Shown: positions 8,672 to 16,662, counted from the stretch's first letter. The stretch is 64,000 nt of DNA from Microbacterium flavescens (GCF_018588945.1 NZ_JAFIWA010000001.1:682001-746000); one strand, 5' to 3'. The notes: generated by a model not told the origin, from the sequence alone. Numbers and translations are program-made.

Positions 8672-9901
8672 ATGGTGTTCGTCGTCGTCGGAGTCACGGG
8701 CGGGATCGCCGCCTACAAGACGGTGCACCTCGTGCGCCTCCTGGTGAAGGAGGGTCATGAGGTGCATGTCGTTCCGACCGACGACGCCGTGCGCTTCGTC
8801 GGACTGCCGACGTGGGAGGCGATCAGCCGTCACCCCGTGACGACCTCCGTCCACGATGACGTGGCCCGCGTCCGCCACGTCGCGCTCGGTCAGTCGGCCG
8901 ATCTCGTGATCGTGGCGCCCGCCACCGCGAACACCCTGGCGAAGATGGCCACCGGACTGGCGGACGATCTCCTCGGAACGACCCTACTCGCGACGACGGC
9001 ACCGGTCGTCGTGGCGCCCGCGATGCACACCGAGATGTGGCGCCACCCCGCGACGGTAGCCAACATCGCCACGCTGCGCTCGCGGGGCGTAATCATGGTC
9101 GGCCCCGCCGACGGCGAGCTCACCGGAGGGGACAGCGGGCCCGGACGCATGTCCGAGCCGGAGCAGATCTTCGAGGAGGCGCTCGCGGCCGCCGGCGCTC
9201 CGGCCCGCGACCTCGAGGGCGTGCGCGCCGTCGTGACGGCGGGCGGAACCCGCGAGCCCATCGATCCCGTGCGCTTCATCGGCAACCGCTCGAGCGGCAA
9301 GCAGGGCATCGCGGTGGCCCTCGCGGCCGCGGAGCGCGGCGCCGACGTCGTGCTCATCGCGGCCCATGTCGACGACGGCGTGCTGGCCGAGGCATCCGCT
9401 CATCCCCGTGTGCAAGTCGCGCGCGCCGGCACGGCGATGGAGCTGAAAGATGCGGTGACGGATGCCGCGGCCGACGCCGACGTGATCGTCATGGCCGCAG
9501 CGGTGGCCGACTACCGGGTGGCGGAAGTGTCCGACGCGAAGCTCTCGAAGGAGTCCGCCGACGGGCCGGGCATCACGCTCCGGCTGATCGAGAACGACGA
9601 CATCCTGGCCGGCCTGGTCCGCGCGAGACCGGACGGCCAGACGGTGGTCGGCTTCGCCGCCGAGACGCCCGGAGACGGCGAGACCCTCCTCGACCGTGGG
9701 CGGCGCAAGGCCGCGCGGAAGGGCGCCGATCTGCTCGCCGTGAACCACGTCGGCTGGTCGAGGGGATTCGAGGCGGACGACAACGAGGTGGTGGTGATCG
9801 ATGCCGCCGGCGCGGTCGTCGCCGAGGCGCGCGGGTCGAAGCGTCAGGTCGCGGACGCGCTGTGGGATGCCGTGCGGAAAACCCGAGGCGAAACTAAGTA
9901 A
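8672..9901 (+). CDS. coaBC: Bifunctional phosphopantothenoylcysteine decarboxylase / phosphopantothenate-cysteine ligase
   Basis: CoaBC carries out two steps of coenzyme A synthesis: joining cysteine to 4'-phosphopantothenate and decarboxylating the product to 4'-phosphopantetheine. The 409-residue length is normal for the fusion. The N-terminal flavoprotein domain shows GVTGGIAAYK at residues 6-15 and VVAPAMHTEMW near 110. The C-terminal ligase domain shows TAGGTREPIDPVRFIGNRSSGKQG near 190 and AAAVADYR near 275. The ATG is set by the family start just before GVTGGIAAYK; no strong ribosome site is visible. Confidence 0.95.
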   Translation: MVFVVVGVTGGIAAYKTVHLVRLLVKEGHEVHVVPTDDAVRFVGLPTWEAISRHPVTTSVHDDVARVRHVALGQSADLVIVAPATANTLAKMATGLADDLLGTTLLATTAPVVVAPAMHTEMWRHPATVANIATLRSRGVIMVGPADGELTGGDSGPGRMSEPEQIFEEALAAAGAPARDLEGVRAVVTAGGTREPIDPVRFIGNRSSGKQGIAVALAAAERGADVVLIAAHVDDGVLAEASAHPRVQVARAGTAMELKDAVTDAAADADVIVMAAAVADYRVAEVSDAKLSKESADGPGITLRLIENDDILAGLVRARPDGQTVVGFAAETPGDGETLLDRGRRKAARKGADLLAVNHVGWSRGFEADDNEVVVIDAAGAVVAEARGSKRQVADALWDAVRKTRGETK

Positions 9902-9921
9902 CGAAAAGGTAACGGCGCATG

Positions 9922-9927
9922 TAGAGT
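9922..9927 (+). promoter_or_regulatory. -10 hexamer TAGAGT
   Basis: TAGAGT lies 52 bases upstream of the ATG at 9980. It would give a leader of about 45 nt that carries the CGGAGG ribosome site. No good -35 is visible. Confidence 0.4.
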
Positions 9928-9979
9928 GGTCGCACCCACGCCGACGGAGACGTGGTGCACGACCCGGAGGACATGCCCG

Positions 9980-10879
9980 ATGCCCTACTCCGCGGCTTCC
10001 GATCGCCCACGCGACCGGATCCACGCCCTGTTCGTCGTCTGCGTGCTCGCGATGGCGAGCCTGGTGATCGCGTTCGTCGGCGCGACTCCTGCGAGGGTCA
10101 GCGCGACCGAGTTGCTGGGTGATCCGCGCACTCCCGGCGATGCCGCGTTCATCGCGAGCCATCGCGGCGGGGGAGCGACAGCGCCCGAGAACACGCTCCC
10201 CGCGGTCGCCGCCGCGCTCGCCGGCGGATTCGGCTACGTCGAGGTCGACGTCGCGCTGACCTCCGACGGGCACCCGGTGCTGCTGCACGACGCGAGAGTC
10301 GACCGCACGACCGACGGCACCGGCCGGCTCGATTCGCTCACGCTCGCCGAGGTGCGTGCGCTCGACGCGGGGTCGTGGTTCGATCCGCAGTACGCCGGCA
10401 CCCGGGTGCCGACGCTCGTGGAGTTCCTCGATCTCCTCGACGAGTCCGGCGGTCGCGCGATCATCGAGCTGAAGGGCGAGTGGGATGCCGCGGCCATGGA
10501 CGCGGCGCTCGCCGAGGTCACGCGCCGGGACCTCGCCGCCCGGGTGGCGATCGCCAGCTTCGACGCCCGCAGCCTCGCTCTGTCGGCCGCCGCATCGGAC
10601 GTCGTCCCGCGCCTGCTCATCCTCAAGCATCTGCCGAAGGACGTCGTGACGGCGACCCAGCAGGCCGGTGTCCGCGGGATCATCGTCGACCGCAAGGCGG
10701 TCCTCGCCCGCCCCGAGGTGGTCGACGCCCTGCACGCAGAGGGAACGCGGGTCGTCGTGTACACGCTGAACAAGGACGCGCAGTGGGATGCCGTCACGGC
10801 CCTCGGCGTCGACGGCATCGTGACGGACAAGCCGCACACGCTGTCGGAGTGGCAGAGCGCCTCGGCAGAGGAGCGCTGA
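9980..10879 (+). CDS. Glycerophosphodiester phosphodiesterase with N-terminal membrane anchor
   Basis: The enzyme hydrolyses glycerophosphodiesters to glycerol-3-phosphate and an alcohol. The 299-residue protein has one N-terminal hydrophobic segment (about residues 15-38) acting as signal or anchor, then a GDPD TIM-barrel. SHRGGGATAPENT carries the catalytic His and metal-binding residues, EVDV a metal ligand pair and HD the second catalytic His. The ending VDGIVTDKP is typical of the family. CGGAGG sits about 10 bases before the ATG at 9980; an earlier GTG at 9926 lacks a ribosome site. The likely role is salvage of phosphate or glycerol from lipid or wall polymers outside the membrane. Confidence 0.92.
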   Translation: MPYSAASDRPRDRIHALFVVCVLAMASLVIAFVGATPARVSATELLGDPRTPGDAAFIASHRGGGATAPENTLPAVAAALAGGFGYVEVDVALTSDGHPVLLHDARVDRTTDGTGRLDSLTLAEVRALDAGSWFDPQYAGTRVPTLVEFLDLLDESGGRAIIELKGEWDAAAMDAALAEVTRRDLAARVAIASFDARSLALSAAASDVVPRLLILKHLPKDVVTATQQAGVRGIIVDRKAVLARPEVVDALHAEGTRVVVYTLNKDAQWDAVTALGVDGIVTDKPHTLSEWQSASAEER

Positions 10880-10977
10880 CCGGATCCGAGGCGACCCGGC
10901 GCGGCGGTGCGCGTTCGTATGTGGCGGAGGTCGAGTAGGGCGCGGCGCGTGCCGCCACGCGGCGGCTTGTCCCGGCG

Positions 10978-10983
10978 TAGGGT
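10978..10983 (+). promoter_or_regulatory. -10 hexamer TAGGGT
   Basis: TAGGGT lies 34 bases before the lipoprotein ATG, giving a leader of about 28 nt with GGGGGA as ribosome site. Confidence 0.4.
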
Positions 10984-11017
10984 CGTAGGTGCACCACTCA
11001 GGACCCGGGGGAATGTC

Positions 11018-11674
11018 ATGCCGTACGACCGTCGCCGACGGGCGAGCCGAATGCTGATCGGAGCCGTCGCGCTCATCACCGTGGCGGCATCGATCGCGGG
11101 ATGCCGGCCCGAGCCGGACCCCGAACCGTCGGCCGAGCCCACCTCGAGCGCCTCTCCGACCGCGACCGCCACGGCGACCCCGACCGCTTCTGCGACGCCG
11201 ACGCCCACTCCCACCGCCGACGCCTTCGCCGTGCCGGCGACGTGCGAGGAGATCTACTCGCCGGCCATGCTCGCTCAGCTCGAGGAGGAGAACCCTCCCC
11301 TCAACGACCCGGGCGTCACGATGCTGTCGACCCAGGACGTCGACCTGCTCGAGGTCCTGGACAGCGGGCTGCCCACCCTGCGCTGCTCGTGGGGCATGCC
11401 GAGCGAGTTCGGGCTGGCCACCAACGTGAGCGCCGTCGACGCCGATCAGGCGGCCTTCATCGACGAGCAGCTCCTCGCCGGCGGGTTCGACTGCCAGACC
11501 CTCGGCGAGGGGACGATCTGCTCCTTCGAGCAGAAGGGCGTCACGCTCGACGACGAGGAGTACACGAGCGGCGAGACGCACTACGTCGGAGGCGGCGGCT
11601 GGGTGTCCACCGCGTGGATCAACTACGTCCCCGACGGCTACACGGAAGACATCGTCGACACGCTCTGGGGCTGA
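11018..11674 (+). CDS. Lipoprotein of unknown function
   Basis: The 218-residue protein has a basic N-terminus (DRRRRASR), a hydrophobic segment and a lipobox ending IAGC, with Cys at about residue 28, so it should be lipid-anchored outside the membrane. A Thr/Ala/Pro/Ser-rich linker runs to about residue 68. The folded domain has four cysteines (TCEEIY, RCSWG, FDCQT and ICSF) that could form two disulfides. The Trp/Gly-rich end has no recognised motif. It resembles the many actinobacterial surface lipoproteins of unknown role. Confidence 0.8.
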   Translation: MPYDRRRRASRMLIGAVALITVAASIAGCRPEPDPEPSAEPTSSASPTATATATPTASATPTPTPTADAFAVPATCEEIYSPAMLAQLEEENPPLNDPGVTMLSTQDVDLLEVLDSGLPTLRCSWGMPSEFGLATNVSAVDADQAAFIDEQLLAGGFDCQTLGEGTICSFEQKGVTLDDEEYTSGETHYVGGGGWVSTAWINYVPDGYTEDIVDTLWG

Positions 11675-11689
11675 CGGCCCCGATTCCGC

Positions 11690-11695
11690 TAGACT
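11690..11695 (+). promoter_or_regulatory. -10 hexamer TAGACT before the structured leader
   Basis: TAGACT begins 15 bases after the lipoprotein stop and would start transcription near 11702. It has the same sequence as the -10 proposed for rpsO at 29725. No clear -35 is seen. Confidence 0.45.
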
Positions 11696-11701
11696 GGCGA
11701 G

Positions 11702-11874
11702 CAGGGATTCCGCTGGGGACGCCACAGCTCGCAGAAGCGAGTGCCCGTGGCCGCCGGCGAGCACATCCCGTCCCGCGTTCGCGACGGCGCTAGCGCCGCC
11801 CGCGGGAGCACCGCAGAACTTCGGTCTCGTACCGATCATCGCCGGCATCCCCGGCACTCACGCTCAGGAGGAGC
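11702..11874 (+). ncRNA. Candidate structured 5' leader RNA of the SNF2 helicase gene
   Basis: About 173 nt of non-coding sequence lie between the proposed transcription start and the helicase ATG. The stems nest: GGGACG (11716-11721) pairs with CGTCCC (11769-11774); inside it CCAC (11722-11725) pairs with GTGG (11747-11750); inside that CTCGC (11728-11732) and GCGAG (11737-11741) form a hairpin with an AGAA loop. A separate perfect palindrome, GGCGCTAGCGCC, is at 11786-11797. An AGGAGGAG ribosome site ends the region. It could be a regulatory leader or a separate small RNA. I cannot match it to a known family from memory. Confidence 0.5.
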
Positions 11875-14031
11875 ATGCCGCCCACGGCACCCGCCCAGAC
11901 GTCGGCTCAGCGTCGCCGGAAGTCCTCTTCCGCCCGCCGCGACGATGAGGCGCCCATCATCCCGATCCTCGCCCGCAAGGTGCGCGAGGTCGAGGCCAAG
12001 GCCCAGCGAGGCAAGCTCGGGCCCACCAACCGCGTCAAGTTCCAGGTCATCGCGTTCCTGGTGCGTGAAGAGCGCGCCCGCGTGAAGGCGGACACCGAGG
12101 TCACCGACGCCGCCCGGTCCGAGCTGCTCAAGCGGCTCGACGGCGTGGCCACGATCCTCGCCAAGACGGCGGCACGCGACACCTCGCTCATCCAGCTGCT
12201 CGAGGTCGACCAGGCCACGTCCCCGGTCGCGCGCCGCATGCGCCGTGACTGGCTGCTCGAGTCGGGCGCCGAGCTGCCGCCCGACGAGCTCATCATCACC
12301 GATGTGGCACCCGCCTCCGCCACGGTCGTCCCCGCCGCGCTCGCCGAGCGCCAGGTCGTGCCGCCGCAGGTCGAGGCCCGCCGCGAGGCGAATCCGTTCC
12401 TGCCGCCCGACCTGACCGCGCGCGCGCCGAAAGAGACCCCGCGGCGCCGTCTGGACGGCTGGGAGCTCATGGGCCCGCTGTACAAGGCGTTCGAGACCGG
12501 CGCCGGCGGCGGAAGCGCCACGATGGAGCTGCCTCCCGTCCCCGAGTTCGACCGCCTCTCGCCGAAGAACCTCGAGGTCATGCCGCACCAGTCGCGGTTC
12601 CTCGAGGCGGTTCGCCACGGACACCGCAGCTTCCTGCTCGCCGACGAGCCGGGCCTGGGAAAGACGGCGGAGTCGGTGCTCGCAGCATCCGTCGCCGGCG
12701 CCTACCCGCTTCTCGCCGTCGTGCCCAACGTCGTCAAGATGAACTGGGCCCGCGAGGTCGAGCGCTGGACCCCGCAGCGGCGCGCGACCGTCATCCACGG
12801 TGACGGCGAGAACATCGACGCGTTCGCCGACATCTTCATCGTGAACTACGAGATCCTCGACCGGCACCTGTCGTGGCTCGGCGACCTCGGCCTCAAGGGC
12901 ATGGTCGTCGACGAAGCGCACTTCATCAAGAACCTCAGCTCGCAGCGGTCGCAGAACGTGCTCGCACTCGCGTCGCGCATCCGCGAGCAGGTCCGCAACC
13001 CGCTGATGCTCGCGCTCACCGGAACCCCGCTCATCAACGACGTCGAGGACTTCGACGCGATCTGGCGATTCCTCGGCTGGACGTCCGGTGAGAAGCCCGG
13101 TCCGGAGCTGATGGAGAAGCTCGACGAGACCGGTCTGACCCCGGCCGACAAGGCCTTCTACCCCGAGGCCCGCAACGCGGTGATCTCGATGGGCATCGTG
13201 AGGCGCAAGAAGAAAGATGTCGCGGCCGACCTGCCCGACAAGCTCATCGCCGACCTCCCCGTCGAGCTCGACGACGAGTACGGCCGGTCGATCCGCCAGG
13301 CCGAGCGCGAGCTCGGCGAGCGGCTGGCCGCACGGTACCGCCGCATCATCGACGCGCGCGGCGACCGCGGACTCGCTGCCGGCGAGATCGACGCCGACAT
13401 CGTGCGCCTGGTCGCCTCGAACGAGCTCGAGGAGTCGAAGGCCGCCGGCACGGGGTCTGAGAACGTGTTCACGATGGTGCGCAGGATCGGCCAGGCCAAA
13501 GCCCTGCTCGCGGCCGACTACGCCGCCCAGCTGCAGCGGTCGGTGGGCAAGGTCGTCTTCTTCGCCAAGCACATCGACGTCATGGACGCCGCCGAGGCGC
13601 ACTTCGCCGCGGCCGGGCTCAAGACGGTCTCGCTGCGCGGCGACCAGACGACGACCGCTCGTCAGCAGGCGATCGACGCCTTCAACAGCGACCCCGCCGT
13701 CGGCATCGCCGTGTGCTCCCTCACCGCGGCCGGCGTGGGCGTCAACATGCAGGCGTCGTCGAACGTCGTGCTGGCCGAGCTGTCCTGGACCGCCGCCGAG
13801 CAGACCCAGGCGATCGACCGCGTGCACCGCATCGGGCAGGACGAGCCGGTGACGGCGTGGCGCATCATCGCCGCGCACACGATCGACACGAAGATCGCCG
13901 AGCTCATCGACTCGAAGCAGGGTCTCGCCGCCCGCGCGCTCGACGGCGAGGCCGTCGACCCGCAGTCGAGCGACTCCGTGCAGCTGTCGGCGCTCATGCA
14001 CCTGACGCGCCAGGCGCTCGGCGCGGACTGA
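11875..14031 (+). CDS. SNF2-family DEAD/DEAH helicase-like ATPase
   Basis: The 718-residue protein belongs to SNF2/RapA-type superfamily 2. After a variable basic N-terminus of about 230 residues come ADEPGLGKTAESVL (Walker A, about residues 255-265; note the extra Pro in DEPGLGKT), VVDEAHFIKN (Walker B, about 343), LTGTPLIN (motif III), SLTAAGVGVNMQ and QAIDRVHRIGQ (motif VI, about 645). These proteins move on duplex DNA or remodel protein-DNA complexes; the specific target is unknown. AGGAGGAG precedes the ATG. A long structured leader lies upstream and a strong terminator downstream, so it is a single-gene unit. Confidence 0.9.
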   Translation: MPPTAPAQTSAQRRRKSSSARRDDEAPIIPILARKVREVEAKAQRGKLGPTNRVKFQVIAFLVREERARVKADTEVTDAARSELLKRLDGVATILAKTAARDTSLIQLLEVDQATSPVARRMRRDWLLESGAELPPDELIITDVAPASATVVPAALAERQVVPPQVEARREANPFLPPDLTARAPKETPRRRLDGWELMGPLYKAFETGAGGGSATMELPPVPEFDRLSPKNLEVMPHQSRFLEAVRHGHRSFLLADEPGLGKTAESVLAASVAGAYPLLAVVPNVVKMNWAREVERWTPQRRATVIHGDGENIDAFADIFIVNYEILDRHLSWLGDLGLKGMVVDEAHFIKNLSSQRSQNVLALASRIREQVRNPLMLALTGTPLINDVEDFDAIWRFLGWTSGEKPGPELMEKLDETGLTPADKAFYPEARNAVISMGIVRRKKKDVAADLPDKLIADLPVELDDEYGRSIRQAERELGERLAARYRRIIDARGDRGLAAGEIDADIVRLVASNELEESKAAGTGSENVFTMVRRIGQAKALLAADYAAQLQRSVGKVVFFAKHIDVMDAAEAHFAAAGLKTVSLRGDQTTTARQQAIDAFNSDPAVGIAVCSLTAAGVGVNMQASSNVVLAELSWTAAEQTQAIDRVHRIGQDEPVTAWRIIAAHTIDTKIAELIDSKQGLAARALDGEAVDPQSSDSVQLSALMHLTRQALGAD

Positions 14032-14048
14032 CGTTCGGTCAAGGATTC

Positions 14049-14083
14049 GGCGCCCGTCCCGCTTCGCGGGGCGGGCGCCTTTC
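14049..14083 (+). terminator. Intrinsic terminator after the SNF2 helicase
   Basis: GGCGCCCG and CGGGCGCC enclose a GC-rich inner stem and are followed by TTTCGTT. This is the clearest rho-independent terminator of the region. Confidence 0.85.
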
Positions 14084-14159
14084 GTTCGCGGCCGTGAATG
14101 GTGGGTGGGATCCCGCGGCCGTCTGAGCCCGCCGTGTGGCAGGCCGCGGCATCCGGCAC

Positions 14160-14165
14160 TAATCT
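14160..14165 (+). promoter_or_regulatory. -10 hexamer TAATCT for phosphofructokinase
   Basis: TAATCT lies 52 bases upstream of the ATG at 14218, giving a leader of about 46 nt with GCGAGGA as ribosome site. Confidence 0.45.
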
Positions 14166-14217
14166 CGGGGGAGGCAGCGTCGCCGACCCTCTTCACCCGA
14201 CAGCGAGGACCACAGCT

Positions 14218-15246
14218 ATGAAGATCGGCATCCTGACCAGCGGAGGCGACTGCCCCGGACTCAACGCGGTCATCCGCGGCGTCGTGCTCAAGGGCACGAC
14301 GACGTACGACCTCGAGTTCGTCGGCATCCGCGACGGCTGGCGAGGTGTCGTCGACGGCGACTTCTTCCCGCTGACGCGTCACGAGGTGAAGGGACTGTCG
14401 AAGGTCGGCGGCACGATCCTCGGCACCTCGCGCACGAACCCGTACGAAGGGCCGCGCGGCGGGGCGGAGACCATCGCCAAGACGATGTACGGCCACCGCA
14501 TCGACGGCATCATCGCGATCGGCGGCGAGGGAACGCTGGCTGCAGCCAACCGCCTCGCGAACGACGGCATCAACGTGCTCGGCGTGCCGAAGACCATCGA
14601 CAACGACCTGCGCGCGACGGACTACTCCTTCGGCTTCGACACGGCCGTCAACATCGCGACTGAGGCGATGGACCGTCTGCGCACCACCGGCGACTCGCAC
14701 CAGCGCTGCATGGTCGCCGAGGTCATGGGCCGCCACGTCGGCTGGATCGCCCTGCACGCGGGCATCGCCGCCGGAGCCCACGCGATCTGCATCCCCGAGA
14801 TGCCGATGTCGATCGATGAGATCGCCGCCCTCGTGTCGCGCGCCCACGACCGCGGCCGCGCGCCGCTGATCGTCGTGTCGGAGGGCTTCACCCTCAAGGG
14901 CATGGACGAGGCCTACAGCGACAAGGGCCTCGACGCCTTCAATCGTCCGCGGCTCGGCGGGATCAGCGAGGTCATCGCGCCCGAGATCGAGCGCATCACC
15001 GGCATCGAGACCCGCTCGACCGTGCTCGGCCACATCCAGCGCGGCGGCTCGCCCTCAGGCTTCGACCGTGTCCTCGCCACGCGGCTCGGCCTTCACGCGG
15101 CCGACGCCGTCGTCGACGGGGCGTGGGGCCAGATGGTCGCGATGCGCGGCACCGACATCGTGCGCGTGCCGTTCGCCGAGGCCCTCGGCGAGCTCAACAC
15201 CGTCCCGCTGTACCGCTACGAAGAGGCCGCTGCGCTGTTCGGCTGA
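14218..15246 (+). CDS. pfkA: 6-phosphofructokinase (actinobacterial group)
   Basis: The enzyme phosphorylates fructose-6-phosphate to fructose-1,6-bisphosphate in glycolysis. The 342-residue protein begins MKIGILTSGGDCPGLNAVIRG, as usual. The phosphoryl-donor loop reads GGEGT (about residue 102-106) and the catalytic motif is PKTIDND near 123-129. MGRHVGWIALHAG and the LGHIQRGG sugar-phosphate motif follow. GGEGT with PKTIDND places it in the mixed group known from actinobacteria, where the donor may be ATP or pyrophosphate; sequence alone does not settle which. It stands alone behind its own promoter. Confidence 0.93.
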   Translation: MKIGILTSGGDCPGLNAVIRGVVLKGTTTYDLEFVGIRDGWRGVVDGDFFPLTRHEVKGLSKVGGTILGTSRTNPYEGPRGGAETIAKTMYGHRIDGIIAIGGEGTLAAANRLANDGINVLGVPKTIDNDLRATDYSFGFDTAVNIATEAMDRLRTTGDSHQRCMVAEVMGRHVGWIALHAGIAAGAHAICIPEMPMSIDEIAALVSRAHDRGRAPLIVVSEGFTLKGMDEAYSDKGLDAFNRPRLGGISEVIAPEIERITGIETRSTVLGHIQRGGSPSGFDRVLATRLGLHAADAVVDGAWGQMVAMRGTDIVRVPFAEALGELNTVPLYRYEEAAALFG

Positions 15247-15302
15247 TCCTCGGGCCCGCTCGCTCCCGCACGGATCTCAGGTCCGAGGCATCCGCCACCT
15301 CC

Positions 15303-15355
15303 CGTGTCTCAGTACATGGGGCTCCGCGGCGCCGCAGCTGCAGTACGTGTGACAG
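15303..15355 (+). repeat. 53-bp repeat element, copy 1
   Basis: Left end CGTGTCTCAGTA, 34 variable bases, right end GTGACAG. It lies in the 186-bp gap between pfkA and the DUF559-type gene. See copies 2 and 3. Confidence 0.7.
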
Positions 15356-15365
15356 CATTTCCGCC

Positions 15366-15418
15366 TGTGTCCCAGAAGGTGCGGGTTCGTGCGCCGAAGG
15401 CCGCGGTTTGTGTGACAT
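15366..15418 (+). repeat. 53-bp repeat element, copy 2
   Basis: Left end TGTGTCCCAGAA, 34 variable bases, right end GTGACAT. It begins 10 bp after copy 1 in the same orientation, so the two have a 63-bp period, and it ends 14 bp before the stop of the DUF559-type gene. Confidence 0.75.
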
Positions 15419-15432
15419 ACGCGCCGCCTCAC

Positions 15433-16404
15433 TCAGGGCTGACCCGGCCGCCATCCCGCGCTGACGAGGGCGTCGGCTACCCGGCGTACAGCGACCGCCG
15501 AGTCGGGGCGAAGGTGGTGGCTCAAGATGCGCACGAGTTCCCATCCCTGTGCACGGATTTCGTCCCACCGGTCGGAGTCCCGCCTGAATTGGGCCTCGTC
15601 GAACGCGTGGGTCCGCCCATCGTGCTCGACACCGACCCGGTAGCGCGGGTAGGAGAGGTCAAGCCGCGCCACGAAGCGGCCGTTGTCCGTGCACAGGCTC
15701 CAGTTCAGCAAGGGTTCGGGGAGCCCGGCGCGAATGATCGCAAGCCGAAGGGCCGTCTCTTCGGCGGTCTCCGCACCGGGTCTGATGTCCTCGATCGCCC
15801 GTGCGAGCCGCCCGCCGGAGACGTCCCCGGCTTCGGCGACCTCGCGGCGCAGATCGTCGACGGTGAGAAGGCGATTCCGCGGATGTACGAGGAAGTCTCC
15901 GGCGGCGACCAGGTCATCGTGGGCCCACAGCGTCGCCGCCTGCCGCCACAAGCGGGCCGGATGCTCGACGGGGAGCCGATCTGCGAGTCTGAGACTCGAC
16001 TCGCGTGCCTGCAGCCGGTGGCCGACCGTGCCCGCCCGACGAGGCTGCGCTGCGGGACGCCGCGCGGACACATGGACCGCCCGCTCCGACGCGGTGGTGA
16101 AGGGCAGGGGCGCACCAAGAAGCGCGAGCCCCGTCTCGTGGCTGAAGAACTGATCGGGCGTCAGCGCCGGGGCGAAGCGCCGGGCCCTGGCGAGAAGATC
16201 GTCGCGGATGCGGTTGAGTCGCTGCGTGTGCGTCTCGTCGTCGGGGGTCGCGACAGCCGGAGTCCGCGTGGTGCGGACGCCGCGCGTCGGCTTCTCGAGG
16301 TCGCTCGCTCGCAGCCGCGAGGGGGACAGGCCGTGGTTCCGGGCCTCGGCGACGCTGAAGGGCCGGTTGGTCAACGGTTCGGGGAGCGGTCGTGCGCGCG
16401 CCAT
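15433..16404 (-). CDS. AbiEi-like / DUF559 nuclease-fold protein
   Basis: The 323-residue cytoplasmic protein begins with a segment resembling the AbiEi-antitoxin winged helix (FSVAEARNHGLSPSRLRASD, then GVRTT, about residues 15-47). The middle resembles AbiEi-type antitoxin proteins (FSHETGLALLGAPLP). The C-terminal 90 residues look like DUF559, a PD-(D/E)xK fold related to very-short-patch-repair nucleases: VGVEHDGRTH, a variable spacer, then RDSDRWDEIRAQGWELVRI. No AbiEii-type toxin gene is next to it, so a classical toxin-antitoxin pair is not visible. Start: ATG at 16404 after GGGGG. Copies of a 53-bp repeat lie on both sides. The function is unknown. Confidence 0.75.
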   Translation of the reverse strand: MARARPLPEPLTNRPFSVAEARNHGLSPSRLRASDLEKPTRGVRTTRTPAVATPDDETHTQRLNRIRDDLLARARRFAPALTPDQFFSHETGLALLGAPLPFTTASERAVHVSARRPAAQPRRAGTVGHRLQARESSLRLADRLPVEHPARLWRQAATLWAHDDLVAAGDFLVHPRNRLLTVDDLRREVAEAGDVSGGRLARAIEDIRPGAETAEETALRLAIIRAGLPEPLLNWSLCTDNGRFVARLDLSYPRYRVGVEHDGRTHAFDEAQFRRDSDRWDEIRAQGWELVRILSHHLRPDSAVAVRRVADALVSAGWRPGQP

Positions 16405-16498
16405 GCCCCCAAGTGAGTCCGACGGCCGGCGCCTGCACACCCGCGCTCCCCAATTGTGGGAGCTGCCGCGCTCGCCGGCTCACGGTGGAGGAGCCGAG

Positions 16499-16551
16499 TG
16501 TGTCGCAGAACTCGCGCCCTCACGTGCCAGAGCCCGCCCGTTCTGTGACAT
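16499..16551 (+). repeat. 53-bp repeat element, copy 3
   Basis: Left end TGTGTCGCAGAA, 34 variable bases, right end GTGACAT. It is in the same orientation as copies 1 and 2 but on the other side of the DUF559-type gene, about 95 bp upstream of its start codon. Confidence 0.75.
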
Positions 16552-16622
16552 GTCGGTCGGGTGGGTCGCATGACCTGCGGGGCGAACGGCGAACGAGGCC
16601 ACAGGAAGTGCGACGGAGGGAA

Positions 16623-16654
16623 GGGCGAGCGGATGCCGCGGCATCCGCTCGCCC
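16623..16654 (-). terminator. Perfect palindrome / terminator after the oligopeptidase gene
   Basis: GGGCGAGCGGATGC and its exact complement flank CGCG. It starts 9 bp after the stop of the leftward peptidase gene. The leftward tail TTCCCTCC is only weakly U-rich, so termination efficiency is uncertain. The core is the GGATGC/GCATCC pair seen in other hairpins here. Confidence 0.65.
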
Positions 16655-16662
16655 GAAAAACC

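Noticed and set aside
11836-15033. A 1065-codon open frame on the minus strand opposite the helicase and phosphofructokinase genes
   Set aside because: It is the mirror of strongly coding plus-strand genes in GC-rich DNA. Its translation is low-complexity (Arg, Gly, Asp, His) with no domain motifs.
15303-15418. Reading the two adjacent 53-bp elements as a short CRISPR array
   Set aside because: Taking GTGACA...TGTGTCnCAGAA as a repeat gives 34-bp spacers, but the 10-bp joint is not reproduced around copy 3 or at the outer flanks, and no cas gene is present.
15247-16662. Recent horizontal transfer of the DUF559-type gene
   Set aside because: Base composition and codon use look like the neighbours, and no integrase, tRNA or target-site duplication is visible.
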